Part shown: positions 15,469 to 23,701 of the stretch, in pieces
How positions within the stretch are numbered: the stretch's first letter is position 1
Layout of the letters: each line of letters opens with the position of its first letter
NCBI GenBank assembly: GCA_016927315.1
Contig: JAFGMV010000004.1
Coordinates: forward strand, 1-64,000
DNA length: 64,000 nt
Reading direction: 5' to 3'
DNA from: Anaerolineales bacterium
GTDB taxonomy: Bacteria > Chloroflexota > Anaerolineae > Anaerolineales > Villigracilaceae
Program-made: the position numbers and the translations under genes
Notes under the pieces: model-generated
The model's database searches: none
Seen by the model: the letters and a program-made list of their open reading frames with translations, nothing else
Told to the model about the DNA's origin: nothing

Positions 15469-16887
15469 ATGCTGCGTTTGACAATCCTGCATACCAATGA
15501 CCTGCATGGTCGGGTACAAAAGTTAGCGCGCATCACCACCCTGGCAAAAAAGATCGACAAAGAAGTAACCGCTCAGGGTGGTCATTGTGTCCTGTGGGAT
15601 GCCGGTGATGCAGAAGACACAACTTTGCTTGAAAGCAGCCTGACCAAAGGCGGTGCCATGATGGCACTGCTAAAAACAGCCGGGTACGATCATGAAACCC
15701 TTGGAAATGCATCCCCAATTCGGTATGGGCCTCAAGTGGTTAGTATGCTGGCTGAACGCCTGGGGCAGCCGCTGCTCTGTGCGAATATGTTCAACCAGAA
15801 GACGGGTGAACTTATTGATGGTTTGCAGCCCTATGCGCTTGAGATTTTTGGAGACTTGAAAGTTGGAGTAATTGGCCTGACCGACCCAATCGGTGCATAT
15901 TCAATTTTCGACCTCAAGATGGGAAAACCTCTTGAGCTGTTACCTGTCTTGATCGAGCAGATAAAAGCGAAGGGGGGAAAAACTGTCTTTCTTCTGTCAC
16001 ACCTGTCCTCCGCGGTAGATTTTGAAATTGCGAAAGCGATTAAGGGCCTGGATGTAATCATTGGCGGACATGATCACCAGCTAATTTCTCCACCGGAAAT
16101 AATCAACAATACCCTGATTGTCCAGGCCGGGGAATTTGGTGAATTCCTTGGACAGCTTGACCTGGATATTGACATACAAACCGGGCAAATTACAAACTGC
16201 CATCATCAGCTTATTCCGGTTGATGACAACATTCCCCAAGATATTTATCTGCTGCAGACATATAAAACTGAACAAGAAAATGGTCAACAAATGATGCAGC
16301 GACTGATTGGCGAACTGCTTGATCCATTCCCCCTACAACCTGAGCAGGAATGCCCTGCAGGCAATTTACTGGCAGATGCACTTCTGGACCGCTTTCCAGA
16401 GGCTCAGATAGCGCTGGCTTTACCTGGTCAATGGACAACCGGGTTGAAAGCAGGTATGGTTACCTTTGGAGATCTGTACAGCGCAACCCGCTCTACGTCC
16501 AACCCCGCATTCATCGAACTTACCGGAGGACAAATCCTTCAATTCCTGAATCAAGCCCTGAAACCAGAACTCATAAGAAAAAAAATCAGACCTCTCCGCG
16601 GTCAGATCGTCGGCTTTCCGCATATTGCCGGTCTGTCAGTCAAATACGATCCAAAAACCTGCCAGGTTGCCCGGGCTCTGATCGGCCAGGAAGAATTACA
16701 TCTCGATCAGGTTTACCCTGTTGCTACAACAGATCTGGAAATCTCGGACTATATCAATTACCTGGTAATCCCTGATGAAAAGGTTGACTATGAAGTTCCT
16801 ACTATCATGCCTGAAATGCTGGAGGAATATATTTCCAGGTATTCCCCCCTGAAAGCACCAGCGAATGACCGGATTACCAAAGAGTAA
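15469..16887 (+). CDS. Metallophosphoesterase of the 5'-nucleotidase/UshA family, altered active site
   Basis: The 472-aa protein has the family architecture: an N-terminal metallophosphoesterase domain (residues 1-250) and a C-terminal 5'-nucleotidase domain. HTNDLHG at residues 7-13, a WDAGDAED motif, SHLSS and GGHDHQ keep the metal-binding Asp, His and Asn. However, the usual GNHEFD catalytic loop reads GNASPI, so the His and Asp of the catalytic dyad are missing. There is no signal peptide, unlike periplasmic UshA. It follows the coiled-coil gene by 9 bp with no clear ribosome binding site, so translation may be coupled. It may be inactive, or use another substrate such as a sugar-nucleotide or cyclic phosphate. 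Confidence 0.8.
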   Translation: MLRLTILHTNDLHGRVQKLARITTLAKKIDKEVTAQGGHCVLWDAGDAEDTTLLESSLTKGGAMMALLKTAGYDHETLGNASPIRYGPQVVSMLAERLGQPLLCANMFNQKTGELIDGLQPYALEIFGDLKVGVIGLTDPIGAYSIFDLKMGKPLELLPVLIEQIKAKGGKTVFLLSHLSSAVDFEIAKAIKGLDVIIGGHDHQLISPPEIINNTLIVQAGEFGEFLGQLDLDIDIQTGQITNCHHQLIPVDDNIPQDIYLLQTYKTEQENGQQMMQRLIGELLDPFPLQPEQECPAGNLLADALLDRFPEAQIALALPGQWTTGLKAGMVTFGDLYSATRSTSNPAFIELTGGQILQFLNQALKPELIRKKIRPLRGQIVGFPHIAGLSVKYDPKTCQVARALIGQEELHLDQVYPVATTDLEISDYINYLVIPDEKVDYEVPTIMPEMLEEYISRYSPLKAPANDRITKE

Positions 16888-16889
16888 AT

Positions 16890-17300
16890 ATGCCCGGGAA
16901 TAGTCAGCAAAAAAAGATTTGGCTCATTGTCGGGATATCACTTTGCGTTGGATCGCTCCATTTCATTACTGGCGAAAAATACTCGGGACCTTTTCCACTA
17001 TTTGTAAATGGATACATGATAGATATCCTGCTGCCACTCTCATTGTACTTCCTCTTATGTTTACCAAATCTGGACAAATCAATCCTGAAATCCTGGTTTG
17101 CCAAAGCACTACCTGTTTTTTCTGTCGGACTGACCGTTGAAATACTGCAATATCTGGGTATCCCAATTTTCGGACAAACCTATGATCCGATTGATTTTTA
17201 CATGTATGCCATTGGGATTATCCTGGCCGCATTACTTGACAAGCAATTTTTTCCACACATTTTCAGCTTCTGGAATAATCATGATGAGGAAATCCGATGA
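16890..17300 (+). CDS. VanZ-like membrane protein, 136 aa
   Basis: Four predicted membrane helices (about residues 9-25, 42-60, 70-90 and 105-125). The VEILQYLG and DPIDFYMYAIG segments fit the VanZ-like pattern of a Glu/Gln in one helix and an Asp before the last helix. VanZ relatives affect resistance to glycopeptides, but most members have no known role. It starts 2 bp after the previous stop and overlaps the next gene by 4 bp, so the three or four genes from 14395 to 18031 appear to be one operon. Confidence 0.6.
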   Translation: MPGNSQQKKIWLIVGISLCVGSLHFITGEKYSGPFPLFVNGYMIDILLPLSLYFLLCLPNLDKSILKSWFAKALPVFSVGLTVEILQYLGIPIFGQTYDPIDFYMYAIGIILAALLDKQFFPHIFSFWNNHDEEIR

Positions 17301-18031
17301 TACGAACCATTGAAGAACTGGCTATGAATGCCTGGCCAACACATAAAACGGTTAATTATGATGGTTGGATCCTGCGGTTTGCTGAAGGGTATACACGTCG
17401 TGCAAATTCAGTAAATCCACTGTATTCATCTAATCTCCCAGTGGAAGAAAAAATCGAATTTTGCGAACAGTTATACCAAGCAAAAGGAATCGAAATTGCC
17501 TATAAGATGACAACATCCTGCTTGCCAAAGGATCTGGATGCGCACCTTGAAAGAAGAGGCTATCGAATTACGGCACAAACAAACATCGATATACTTGACT
17601 TGTCCGGTTGGGATGCTCCAGAGGAGGCTGACATCTGTGAAAGCCTGACGGCAGAATGGCTGGATGCCTTCTGCCAAATGAGTAATACCTCCCCAGAAGA
17701 TAAAAAATCGTCACAAAAGATCCTGGAATTGATCGTTCCCCGAACTGCATATGCAGCCCTTTGGCAGGAAAACCAGTTGGTTGCCTGCGGGCTTGGTGTC
17801 CTGCAAAACGGATATTTGGGTTTTTTTGATATTATCGTCGATGAAAAACATCGTCGAAAAAGCCTGGGACAAAAGATCATGAAAGGCATCACTTCCTGGG
17901 GAAAACAGAATGGAGCACAAACTGGATACCTGCAGGTTATGCAAAACAACCCCGCGGCGCTTCGACTTTACTCAAACTTGGGGTTTAAAAAGTTATACGA
18001 ATACTGGTACAGGGTGAAACCAGAAGATTAA
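17297..18031 (+). CDS. GNAT-family N-acetyltransferase, 244 aa
   Basis: The C-terminal half is a GNAT acetyl-CoA-binding fold: a beta strand FFDIIVDEKHRRKSLGQKIM provides motif A (RKSLGQ, close to the usual Q/RxxGxG/A). It is followed by YLQVMQNNPAALRLYSNLGF, typical of the motif B region. The N-terminal half (residues 1-110) looks like a diverged second GNAT-like half. Acceptor substrate unknown. The ATG overlaps the VanZ-like stop codon (ATGA). Its stop overlaps the 3' end of the opposing ABC ATPase gene by 4 bp. Confidence 0.85.
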   Translation: MIRTIEELAMNAWPTHKTVNYDGWILRFAEGYTRRANSVNPLYSSNLPVEEKIEFCEQLYQAKGIEIAYKMTTSCLPKDLDAHLERRGYRITAQTNIDILDLSGWDAPEEADICESLTAEWLDAFCQMSNTSPEDKKSSQKILELIVPRTAYAALWQENQLVACGLGVLQNGYLGFFDIIVDEKHRRKSLGQKIMKGITSWGKQNGAQTGYLQVMQNNPAALRLYSNLGFKKLYEYWYRVKPED

Positions 18032-19161
18032 GCATCCCGACCGAGTCGGCGTCCACTTTGGGTATCAAAGTAATACATCTTCTCTGGAACTATCGTTACT
18101 GCAACACGATCCCCAACAACCAGAGACCAATCGAGGGAACAACTTGCGGTGTATGTCCAATCGCCGGTTCGAATATGAATCAGTTGCGTACGATGCGAGT
18201 AATCGGGCTCAACAACTTCAACTTCCCCGCGCATCAGCACATCTTTGGTATCGAATGGAACAGGTTTAACGGCCTCGGAGCGAACCCCCAATGTAATCGC
18301 CTGGCCTTGTGAAACCCTTTTCAATACCCCTGGTGATAACTTAGATTCGAACCAATTCCCCATTACCAACCGGCTTCCCTGTACCTGCCCACCTTCCAAT
18401 AAATTCATGGGTGGAAGACCAACAAAACCAGCCACAAAAGTATTGACTGGTCTCTCCATGATCTCAGAAAATGTTCCCACCTGTTCAATTTTTCCAGCTC
18501 GCATGATCGCCAACTGGTCTGCCAGGGCAATTGCATCAACCTGGCTATGGGTCACATATAACGCTGTAATATCAAATTGGCGAAGTAATTTCTTGAGTTC
18601 ACCACGTGTCTTTTCCCTTAATTTTGCATCCAGGTTAGCAAGCGGTTCATCCAATATAAAAAGCTTTGGGTTCCGAACCAGTGCCCGGGCAACCGCAAGC
18701 CTTTGTTGTTGACCTCCAGAGAGTACACCAGGCTTTCGCCTGAGAAGTTGTCGAAAACCGAATCCCATAAGATTTGATGTCGCTTCAACGCGTGCCCGAG
18801 TTTCCTCATCTTTGATATTATGAACCCAAAAATAAAATCGCAAATTTCCTTCCCCTTCAAAATGAGGATAAAGGGCATAAGATTGGAAAACCATTCCGAT
18901 ATGCCTCTTTTGTGCTGGCGTCTTACGCATATCAACACCATCATAATAAATTTGTCCGATATAATTTCTCTCAAGACCCGCTACGGTTCGCAACAAAGTT
19001 GTTTTACCACATCCTGATGGACCGATAAATACGAATGTTTTTCCATTTGGAATAGTAAGGTTAATATTATCCAGTGCGGTAATCTTTTTATACTTTGCAA
19101 GATTTGAACTTTCCCTGTCCATAAATGTAACAGAGATATTTTCCAACTGGATGGTTGCCAT
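18028..19161 (-). CDS. ABC transporter ATPase, sugar-import (MsmK/UgpC) type
   Basis: A 377-aa ATPase with Walker A GPSGCGKTT (about residue 48), Q-loop MVFQSYALYPH, signature LSGGQQQR, Walker B LFILDEP and switch His in YVTHSQ. The C-terminal 130 residues form TOBE/OB-type domains typical of carbohydrate or glycerol-phosphate importers. No permease or binding-protein gene is nearby, so it may energise transporters encoded elsewhere, as MsmK does. Relative to the closest families, the helical region reads PHFEGEGNLRFYFW instead of PHMTVYDNIAFGL, a noticeable departure. Ribosome binding site GAGGAAG precedes the ATG. Confidence 0.85.
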   Translation of the reverse strand: MATIQLENISVTFMDRESSNLAKYKKITALDNINLTIPNGKTFVFIGPSGCGKTTLLRTVAGLERNYIGQIYYDGVDMRKTPAQKRHIGMVFQSYALYPHFEGEGNLRFYFWVHNIKDEETRARVEATSNLMGFGFRQLLRRKPGVLSGGQQQRLAVARALVRNPKLFILDEPLANLDAKLREKTRGELKKLLRQFDITALYVTHSQVDAIALADQLAIMRAGKIEQVGTFSEIMERPVNTFVAGFVGLPPMNLLEGGQVQGSRLVMGNWFESKLSPGVLKRVSQGQAITLGVRSEAVKPVPFDTKDVLMRGEVEVVEPDYSHRTQLIHIRTGDWTYTASCSLDWSLVVGDRVAVTIVPEKMYYFDTQSGRRLGRDA

Positions 19162-19173
19162 ACTTCCTCGTTA

Positions 19174-19941
19174 TTAATACTTTGAATTCAACGGTTTTTC
19201 TGGTAGAACAATCTGCCCTTCCCCGGGATCGCCAACAAGTGTTACCTTATGTGGGCGATTTACTACAAGATGAGCAGTATAGGCAATCATGAGTGCGTCT
19301 AAAATATCTGGGGGTAAAATTTTTCCCAATGGAAGGGAGCCCCTCAGTAAGCGAAAACGAGTTACTTCTTCAAAAAAATCCATCGGATTATTAATTTCCA
19401 AACCGCGTTCGAACAAAACCAGTTGACGCTGCAAACGCCCTTCAAGAGTGATCCGTGACAAGGGAACTTGTTCTAAAAGAACCGTAAAACATGCCTTTGC
19501 GTTTGTCTCCATCACCAAGTTTTCGGGCTGATCATGTGGATATGCCTGGAAACCTAATTTCAGAATTTCCTTATACAATCTTATACTTTGGTGTATCCGA
19601 AGAGATGCATCTTCTCCCCTGAAAGGGGTTCTCCCAACATTAACCTTAACTTGTTTCAACTGATATTCAGACACACGCATATCATATTTTCTCCCCCGTT
19701 TGGGTTTCGGTGATAACATATCCCGAAACTCATCATCCTGCATCAATCCCTGATTTAAACTGACTGGAGCCCCAATTGCCACATTTGCAGACAAATGTTG
19801 TTTAATATAAAAAAGCAATTTATCCAAAGTATAACGACCTGAAGCAATTGGTTTCTTCGCCATATCCAGTGCTGAGAAGACATATGGTTTCTGGCCTGAA
19901 ACCAGACTGACGCCGATGAAAGTTCTGTCTGCAATATTCAT
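19174..19941 (-). CDS. DUF429-like protein, 255 aa
   Basis: The pattern TFIGVSLVSGQKPYVFSALD at the N-terminus, the NVAIGAPVSLNQG strand in the middle, and DALMIAYTAHL near the C-terminus fit DUF429, a family with a predicted RNase H-like fold. No activity is established for it. The frame is open to a TTG at 19986, but no start has a clear ribosome binding site. The ATG at 19941 is preferred because it begins at the first strand and avoids crowding the divergent gene at 19998. It ends 13 bp upstream of the ABC ATPase start, suggesting an operon. Confidence 0.6.
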   Translation of the reverse strand: MNIADRTFIGVSLVSGQKPYVFSALDMAKKPIASGRYTLDKLLFYIKQHLSANVAIGAPVSLNQGLMQDDEFRDMLSPKPKRGRKYDMRVSEYQLKQVKVNVGRTPFRGEDASLRIHQSIRLYKEILKLGFQAYPHDQPENLVMETNAKACFTVLLEQVPLSRITLEGRLQRQLVLFERGLEINNPMDFFEEVTRFRLLRGSLPLGKILPPDILDALMIAYTAHLVVNRPHKVTLVGDPGEGQIVLPEKPLNSKY

Positions 19942-19997
19942 AGTAAGATATGTTTGGCTAGCGTTGACAGTACCAGTGTAGCGCAAAAAGGTAACGA

Positions 19998-20543
19998 ATG
20001 CAACAAAGATACAAGGCTTTTCTATTCACGATAATATTGGTATCCAGTTTATTCTGGATTCGATTTAGTGTCGAGCAACCGACCATCTTAAAAAAGGATA
20101 ATCTGCAAACCCCACATAAAGGTTTTTCTGCACCGGATTTCACCCTGCAAACCCTGGATGGAATGCTGGTTACACTTTCAGAATATCAAGGTCAGATCGT
20201 CCTGCTCAATATTTGGGCAAGTTGGTGTGGACCATGCCAGGCAGAAATGCCTGCCATGCAGCATATCCATGAAAAATACCTGGATCGAGGCGTGATTATA
20301 TTAGCGGTCAATGCGACCTATCAGGATAATACTGATAACGTCAACGGCTTTGTGCAAGAGTTAGGATTGACTTTCCCTGTATTGCTTGATATCAATGGAC
20401 AGGTTGCCAAACTTTACCAATTGCATTCACTACCAACCTCTTTCTTTATCGACAGGAATGGCATTATCAAGGAGGTAATAATTGGCGGACCAATGTCCGG
20501 CGCCCTGCTGCAATCCCGGATTGAATCTCTGCTTATGGAATAG
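19998..20543 (+). CDS. TlpA/ResA-like membrane-anchored thioredoxin
   Basis: A 181-aa protein with an uncleaved N-terminal anchor (residues 7-22) and a thioredoxin fold. WCGPC is at residues 76-80, and LHSLPTSFFID contains the cis-Pro. Such proteins reduce or form disulfides outside the cytoplasmic membrane, for example in cytochrome c or surface-protein maturation. AAAAAGG lies 7 bp upstream of the ATG. It is followed after 5 bp by an Lgt-like gene, so the two are likely cotranscribed, together with folB. Confidence 0.88.
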   Translation: MQQRYKAFLFTIILVSSLFWIRFSVEQPTILKKDNLQTPHKGFSAPDFTLQTLDGMLVTLSEYQGQIVLLNIWASWCGPCQAEMPAMQHIHEKYLDRGVIILAVNATYQDNTDNVNGFVQELGLTFPVLLDINGQVAKLYQLHSLPTSFFIDRNGIIKEVIIGGPMSGALLQSRIESLLME

Positions 20544-20548
20544 CCACA

Positions 20549-21286
20549 ATGTTCCCAGCCATCGAACTTGGACCGCTCTCATTTCCTGCCCCTGCCCTGA
20601 CACTTTTTCTGGCGACCTGGCTGGCGCTCTTCCTGACTGAAAAGACTGCGCAAAAAAAAGGCTTCGAAGCGGCAAAGCTCTACAATTTATCGCTTATAGC
20701 AATGGGGACAGGAATAATTGGATCCCGCTTGGTTTATATTGCCCGATATCCTGGAGCATTTGTTGAAAATCCAGGCAGCCTGTTCTCACATAACCCAGGC
20801 CTGCTGGATCTTTGGGGAGGACTTCTCTTTGGTGTTTTTTCAGCATTGGGATATGGCCAACGAAAAGATCTTAAGCTATTCCCAACACTTGATATACTGA
20901 CACCTGGGTTTGCAGTCCTGGCCATAGGCCTGGGAATTTCTCATCTTGCCTCTGGAAATGCATTCGGGATGCCAGCAAATCTTCCCTGGGCAATAGACTT
21001 GTGGGGAACAAGGCGACACCCCAGCCAGATTTATGAATCAGTCATTTCAATGATAATATTCGGTTTTATCTGGTCCCAAAAGAACAAGGCAAAAAAAACG
21101 GCAGGCTCACTCTTCTTTGAATTTGTTGCTCTGACTTCCGGAAGCCGACTATTCCTTGAAGCTTTCCGCGGGGATAGTATCCTCGTATTTGGAGGAATAC
21201 GAGTAATACAAATTGTTACCTGGTTTCTCCTGGCGATTTCCCTTTATTTTATTTTCAAATTAGGAAAAAAGAAAACCGATGGATAA
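20549..21286 (+). CDS. Lgt-like membrane protein with altered key residues
   Basis: A 245-aa polytopic protein with about seven helices and several Lgt (prolipoprotein diacylglyceryl transferase) landmarks: IGSRLVYI, GGLLFG, NAFGMP.NLPWAI, RHPSQIYES and SRLFLEAFRGD. By alignment with E. coli Lgt as I remember it, the essential His103 position is Trp (LDLWGGLL). The Arg143 region (GRxGNFxNxE) is shortened and lacks the Arg (GISHLASGNAFG). Either it is a paralogue with another role, perhaps linked to the TlpA-like neighbour, or a highly divergent transferase. It overlaps folB by 8 bp. Confidence 0.75.
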   Translation: MFPAIELGPLSFPAPALTLFLATWLALFLTEKTAQKKGFEAAKLYNLSLIAMGTGIIGSRLVYIARYPGAFVENPGSLFSHNPGLLDLWGGLLFGVFSALGYGQRKDLKLFPTLDILTPGFAVLAIGLGISHLASGNAFGMPANLPWAIDLWGTRRHPSQIYESVISMIIFGFIWSQKNKAKKTAGSLFFEFVALTSGSRLFLEAFRGDSILVFGGIRVIQIVTWFLLAISLYFIFKLGKKKTDG

Positions 21287-21626
21287 AGTAATTATAAAAA
21301 ATCTTCGCGTCCGTGGAATCCTGGGTATTTATGATTGGGAACGTAATCGTAAACGGGAAATATTGATAAACGTCACCCTCTATACCAACACCCGGGTAGC
21401 TTCAAAAAGCGACTCAATCGATGATTGTGTTAACTATCAACCAATAGCAGAAAAACTACGGTCATACACAAAAACCGCTGCCCGGATGACCGTTGAAGCT
21501 CTGACCGAAGACTTGGCAAATATTTGTTTGAACGAATCCGGTGTAATGAAAGTAACTGTACGGGTAGAAAAACCAGGCGCCATAAAAGGTTCAGAATCAG
21601 TTGGTATAGAAATTGAGCGCCCTTAG
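21279..21626 (+). CDS. folB: Dihydroneopterin aldolase
   Basis: Cleaves dihydroneopterin to 6-hydroxymethyl-dihydropterin in folate synthesis. The 115-aa length is normal. IIKNLRVRGILGIYDWERN, the substrate-binding NYQPIAEKL region, the conserved Glu in TVEALTEDLA, and KPGAIKGSESVGIEI match the family. It overlaps the Lgt-like gene by 8 bp and is convergent with folE, which starts the same pathway. Epimerase side activity is known for the family. Confidence 0.9.
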   Translation: MDKVIIKNLRVRGILGIYDWERNRKREILINVTLYTNTRVASKSDSIDDCVNYQPIAEKLRSYTKTAARMTVEALTEDLANICLNESGVMKVTVRVEKPGAIKGSESVGIEIERP

Positions 21627-21648
21627 AGGATTTATTCAAATAGAAACA

Positions 21649-22278
21649 CTAAAATTGCAGCGGCGAAGCCCCTCGGGAGATATTGTCCAAGAATTCCTGC
21701 CTGGTACCTAAATTGGCACGAAAAGCTCCATGCATCGCAGAGGTAGTCATACGAGCATCGTGCTTTTTGACACCTCGCATGACAGAACAAAGATGAACTC
21801 CTTCAACTACGACTGCCACTCCCTGAGGTTGTAATAAATTATGGATATAATCAGCAATTTGACGTGTCATGCGTTCCTGAACCTGCAGACGACGGGCAAA
21901 CATATCAACGACGCGGGGTATTTTTGACAATCCAACAACTTTGCCACTCGGGATATAAGCTACATGTGCCCTCCCTAGAAACGGCAGCAAATGATGTTCA
22001 CACAGGCTATAAAATTCAATATCTCTAACAAGAACCATCTCGTCATAAGAAATATCGAAAATGGCATTGTTAATCAATTTTTCTTGGTTAACAGTATAGC
22101 CATTAAGGATTTCTGCATACATCCTAGCAACGCGACGCGGTGTATTAATAAGACCTTCACGTTCAGGATTTTCACCAAAAGCAACCAGCATGGCTAGAAT
22201 TGCCTTTTCAACAGCCTTTCCATCAATACCACTTGTATCAATATCTTCCTGGGTTAGATCATCATCAAAATCCATCAT
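21649..22278 (-). CDS. folE: GTP cyclohydrolase I
   Basis: Converts GTP to dihydroneopterin triphosphate, the first pterin step. The 209-aa protein has the zinc ligands in [10 protein letters not shown] and in [11 protein letters not shown], plus the substrate loops [19 protein letters not shown] and [13 protein letters not shown] lies before the ATG. It converges with folB (22 bp between stops). The product could serve folate or queuosine-type pathways. The hpf terminator sits between it and the gene upstream, so it probably has its own promoter. Confidence 0.95.
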   Translation of the reverse strand: MMDFDDDLTQEDIDTSGIDGKAVEKAILAMLVAFGENPEREGLINTPRRVARMYAEILNGYTVNQEKLINNAIFDISYDEMVLVRDIEFYSLCEHHLLPFLGRAHVAYIPSGKVVGLSKIPRVVDMFARRLQVQERMTRQIADYIHNLLQPQGVAVVVEGVHLCSVMRGVKKHDARMTTSAMHGAFRANLGTRQEFLDNISRGASPLQF

Positions 22279-22297
22279 TTTTCGAATTCATCCTTTG

Positions 22298-22329
22298 AAA
22301 AAAAAGGCCCGGCAATGATTTGCTGGGCC
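22298..22329 (-). terminator. Rho-independent terminator of hpf
   Basis: GGCCCGGCAA (22306-22315) and TTGCTGGGCC (22320-22329) pair with one G-U pair and a tetraloop. On the minus strand eight Ts follow. It lies between hpf and folE. Confidence 0.9.
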
Positions 22330-22353
22330 AGTAATATCCTAATCTACAGAACC

Positions 22354-22917
22354 TCAGTCAACGTAGGGTTGAATTAAACCGAATGACCCATCTCGTCGCT
22401 TATAAAGAACCTGAATAGCATTTTCCTCTGCATTAAAAAATATAAAGAATCTGTCATGCCCAAGCATCTGCATTTGTTCGATTGCCTCAGCTTCATTCAT
22501 TGGAATCAAGGCAAACTTTTTTCGGCGCACAACACTTGCCGTCTCTTCTTCTTCTTCATATGATGGCAATGGTTCCACCACTTCGGCAGCCGACCGTCCA
22601 TCCCCACGACCACGTTTTCGTTTTCCTTTATACCGATCAATCTGACGCTGAACTTTATCCAGAGCAGAATCAAATGCAGCAAAGATATCATCTGCTCTTT
22701 CTTCAGAACGTAAGATAAATCCCCTGCCTCGCACTGTGATCTGAGCAACCTGTCGATCTGAGGCGCTACGTGCTGATTTGGCATGGGAAAGTTCTACACG
22801 CGTTTCCTCAATTTCCTTGAGATACCGATCCAATTTACTGGCTTTATCCGATACATAATTATTCAAGCGATCGGATACTTCCATATTTCGACCTTGAATC
22901 TCGAATCTTTGAGCCAT
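22354..22917 (-). CDS. hpf: Long-form ribosome hibernation-promoting factor
   Basis: A 187-aa HPF/RaiA family protein that stabilises inactive ribosomes. The N-terminal domain (residues 1-95) has the FEIQGRNMEVSDRLNNYV start typical of the family. An acidic/basic linker (about 105-130) leads to the C-terminal dimerisation domain RRKKFALIPMNEAEAIEQM. The long form promotes 100S ribosome dimers. GGAGG precedes the ATG at 22917 by 5 bp; the frame extends upstream by 15 codons without a site. It follows comF by 41 bp, and the two are probably cotranscribed. Confidence 0.93.
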   Translation of the reverse strand: MAQRFEIQGRNMEVSDRLNNYVSDKASKLDRYLKEIEETRVELSHAKSARSASDRQVAQITVRGRGFILRSEERADDIFAAFDSALDKVQRQIDRYKGKRKRGRGDGRSAAEVVEPLPSYEEEEETASVVRRKKFALIPMNEAEAIEQMQMLGHDRFFIFFNAEENAIQVLYKRRDGSFGLIQPYVD

Positions 22918-22958
22918 AGTTCCTCCATTCTTATGTTTGATCATACCAGCACCATCAA

Positions 22959-23678
22959 TCAACTATCACTACGGTAGGACAAAGCCCTTGCAACAGTAAT
23001 CGCTTTTACACCCAGCGCCCCTGCATTCATAAGCGCTCTTGCACAAGAAGATAGGGTTGCCCCGGTTGTGGCAACATCGTCTATCAGGATAATCTGTTTC
23101 CCTTGAATCAACTTTGGGATGGCCTGAAAAGCATCCATCACATTACTTCGCCTCGCTACGACAGACAAACCAACCTGAGTTGTGGTTTCCCGAGTCCTGA
23201 ACAATGCACGCGGGTTGTAATCCCAATCCATTAATAAGGCAAGTGGATATGCAATCAATCCAACTTGATTATACCCGCGTTCCCCCCGTCGATGTTTTCC
23301 CAACGGCACAGGGACAACCATATCTGCAGACCAGGATAATTGTCTCAAAAACATGATTATCTGGCTGGCCAAGGCATCGCCCAATCCCATGTCCCGTCTG
23401 TACTTCAAACGATGTAATGCATTTCGAACAGGACCTTCAAAAGCAGCCCAGCTTCTCAAAATCTGATAATCTGGTAGTTTCTGACCACAGGCATCGCACA
23501 ACCTCCACGATTCCAAAGGAATTCCACATACAGCACAGACTGGTCCTGAGATCAAGTTCACGTTTTCCTGGCAATCCGGGCACCAACGATAATTTGGGCG
23601 TTCACATCCCCCACATTTTGGCGGAAATATCAGATCCAATCCCGTCCAAAATAATCCTTGAAGATAATACTTCCACAT
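22959..23678 (-). CDS. ComF-family phosphoribosyltransferase-like protein
   Basis: A 239-aa protein with two N-terminal Cys pairs (CGGC and CPDC, then CAVC and CDAC) that should bind zinc, and a PRT-type domain with the PRPP-loop IILIDDVATTGATL. ComF is needed for DNA uptake in competent bacteria, while many homologues are of unknown role. It lies between tadC and hpf on the same strand; the gap to tadC is 23 bp, so readthrough from the pilus operon is possible. The Tad locus and ComF together hint at DNA uptake, but no other competence gene is visible. Confidence 0.88.
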   Translation of the reverse strand: MWKYYLQGLFWTGLDLIFPPKCGGCERPNYRWCPDCQENVNLISGPVCAVCGIPLESWRLCDACGQKLPDYQILRSWAAFEGPVRNALHRLKYRRDMGLGDALASQIIMFLRQLSWSADMVVPVPLGKHRRGERGYNQVGLIAYPLALLMDWDYNPRALFRTRETTTQVGLSVVARRSNVMDAFQAIPKLIQGKQIILIDDVATTGATLSSCARALMNAGALGVKAITVARALSYRSDS

Positions 23679-23701
23679 AATCGAATAATAGGTGATGTTT
23701 T

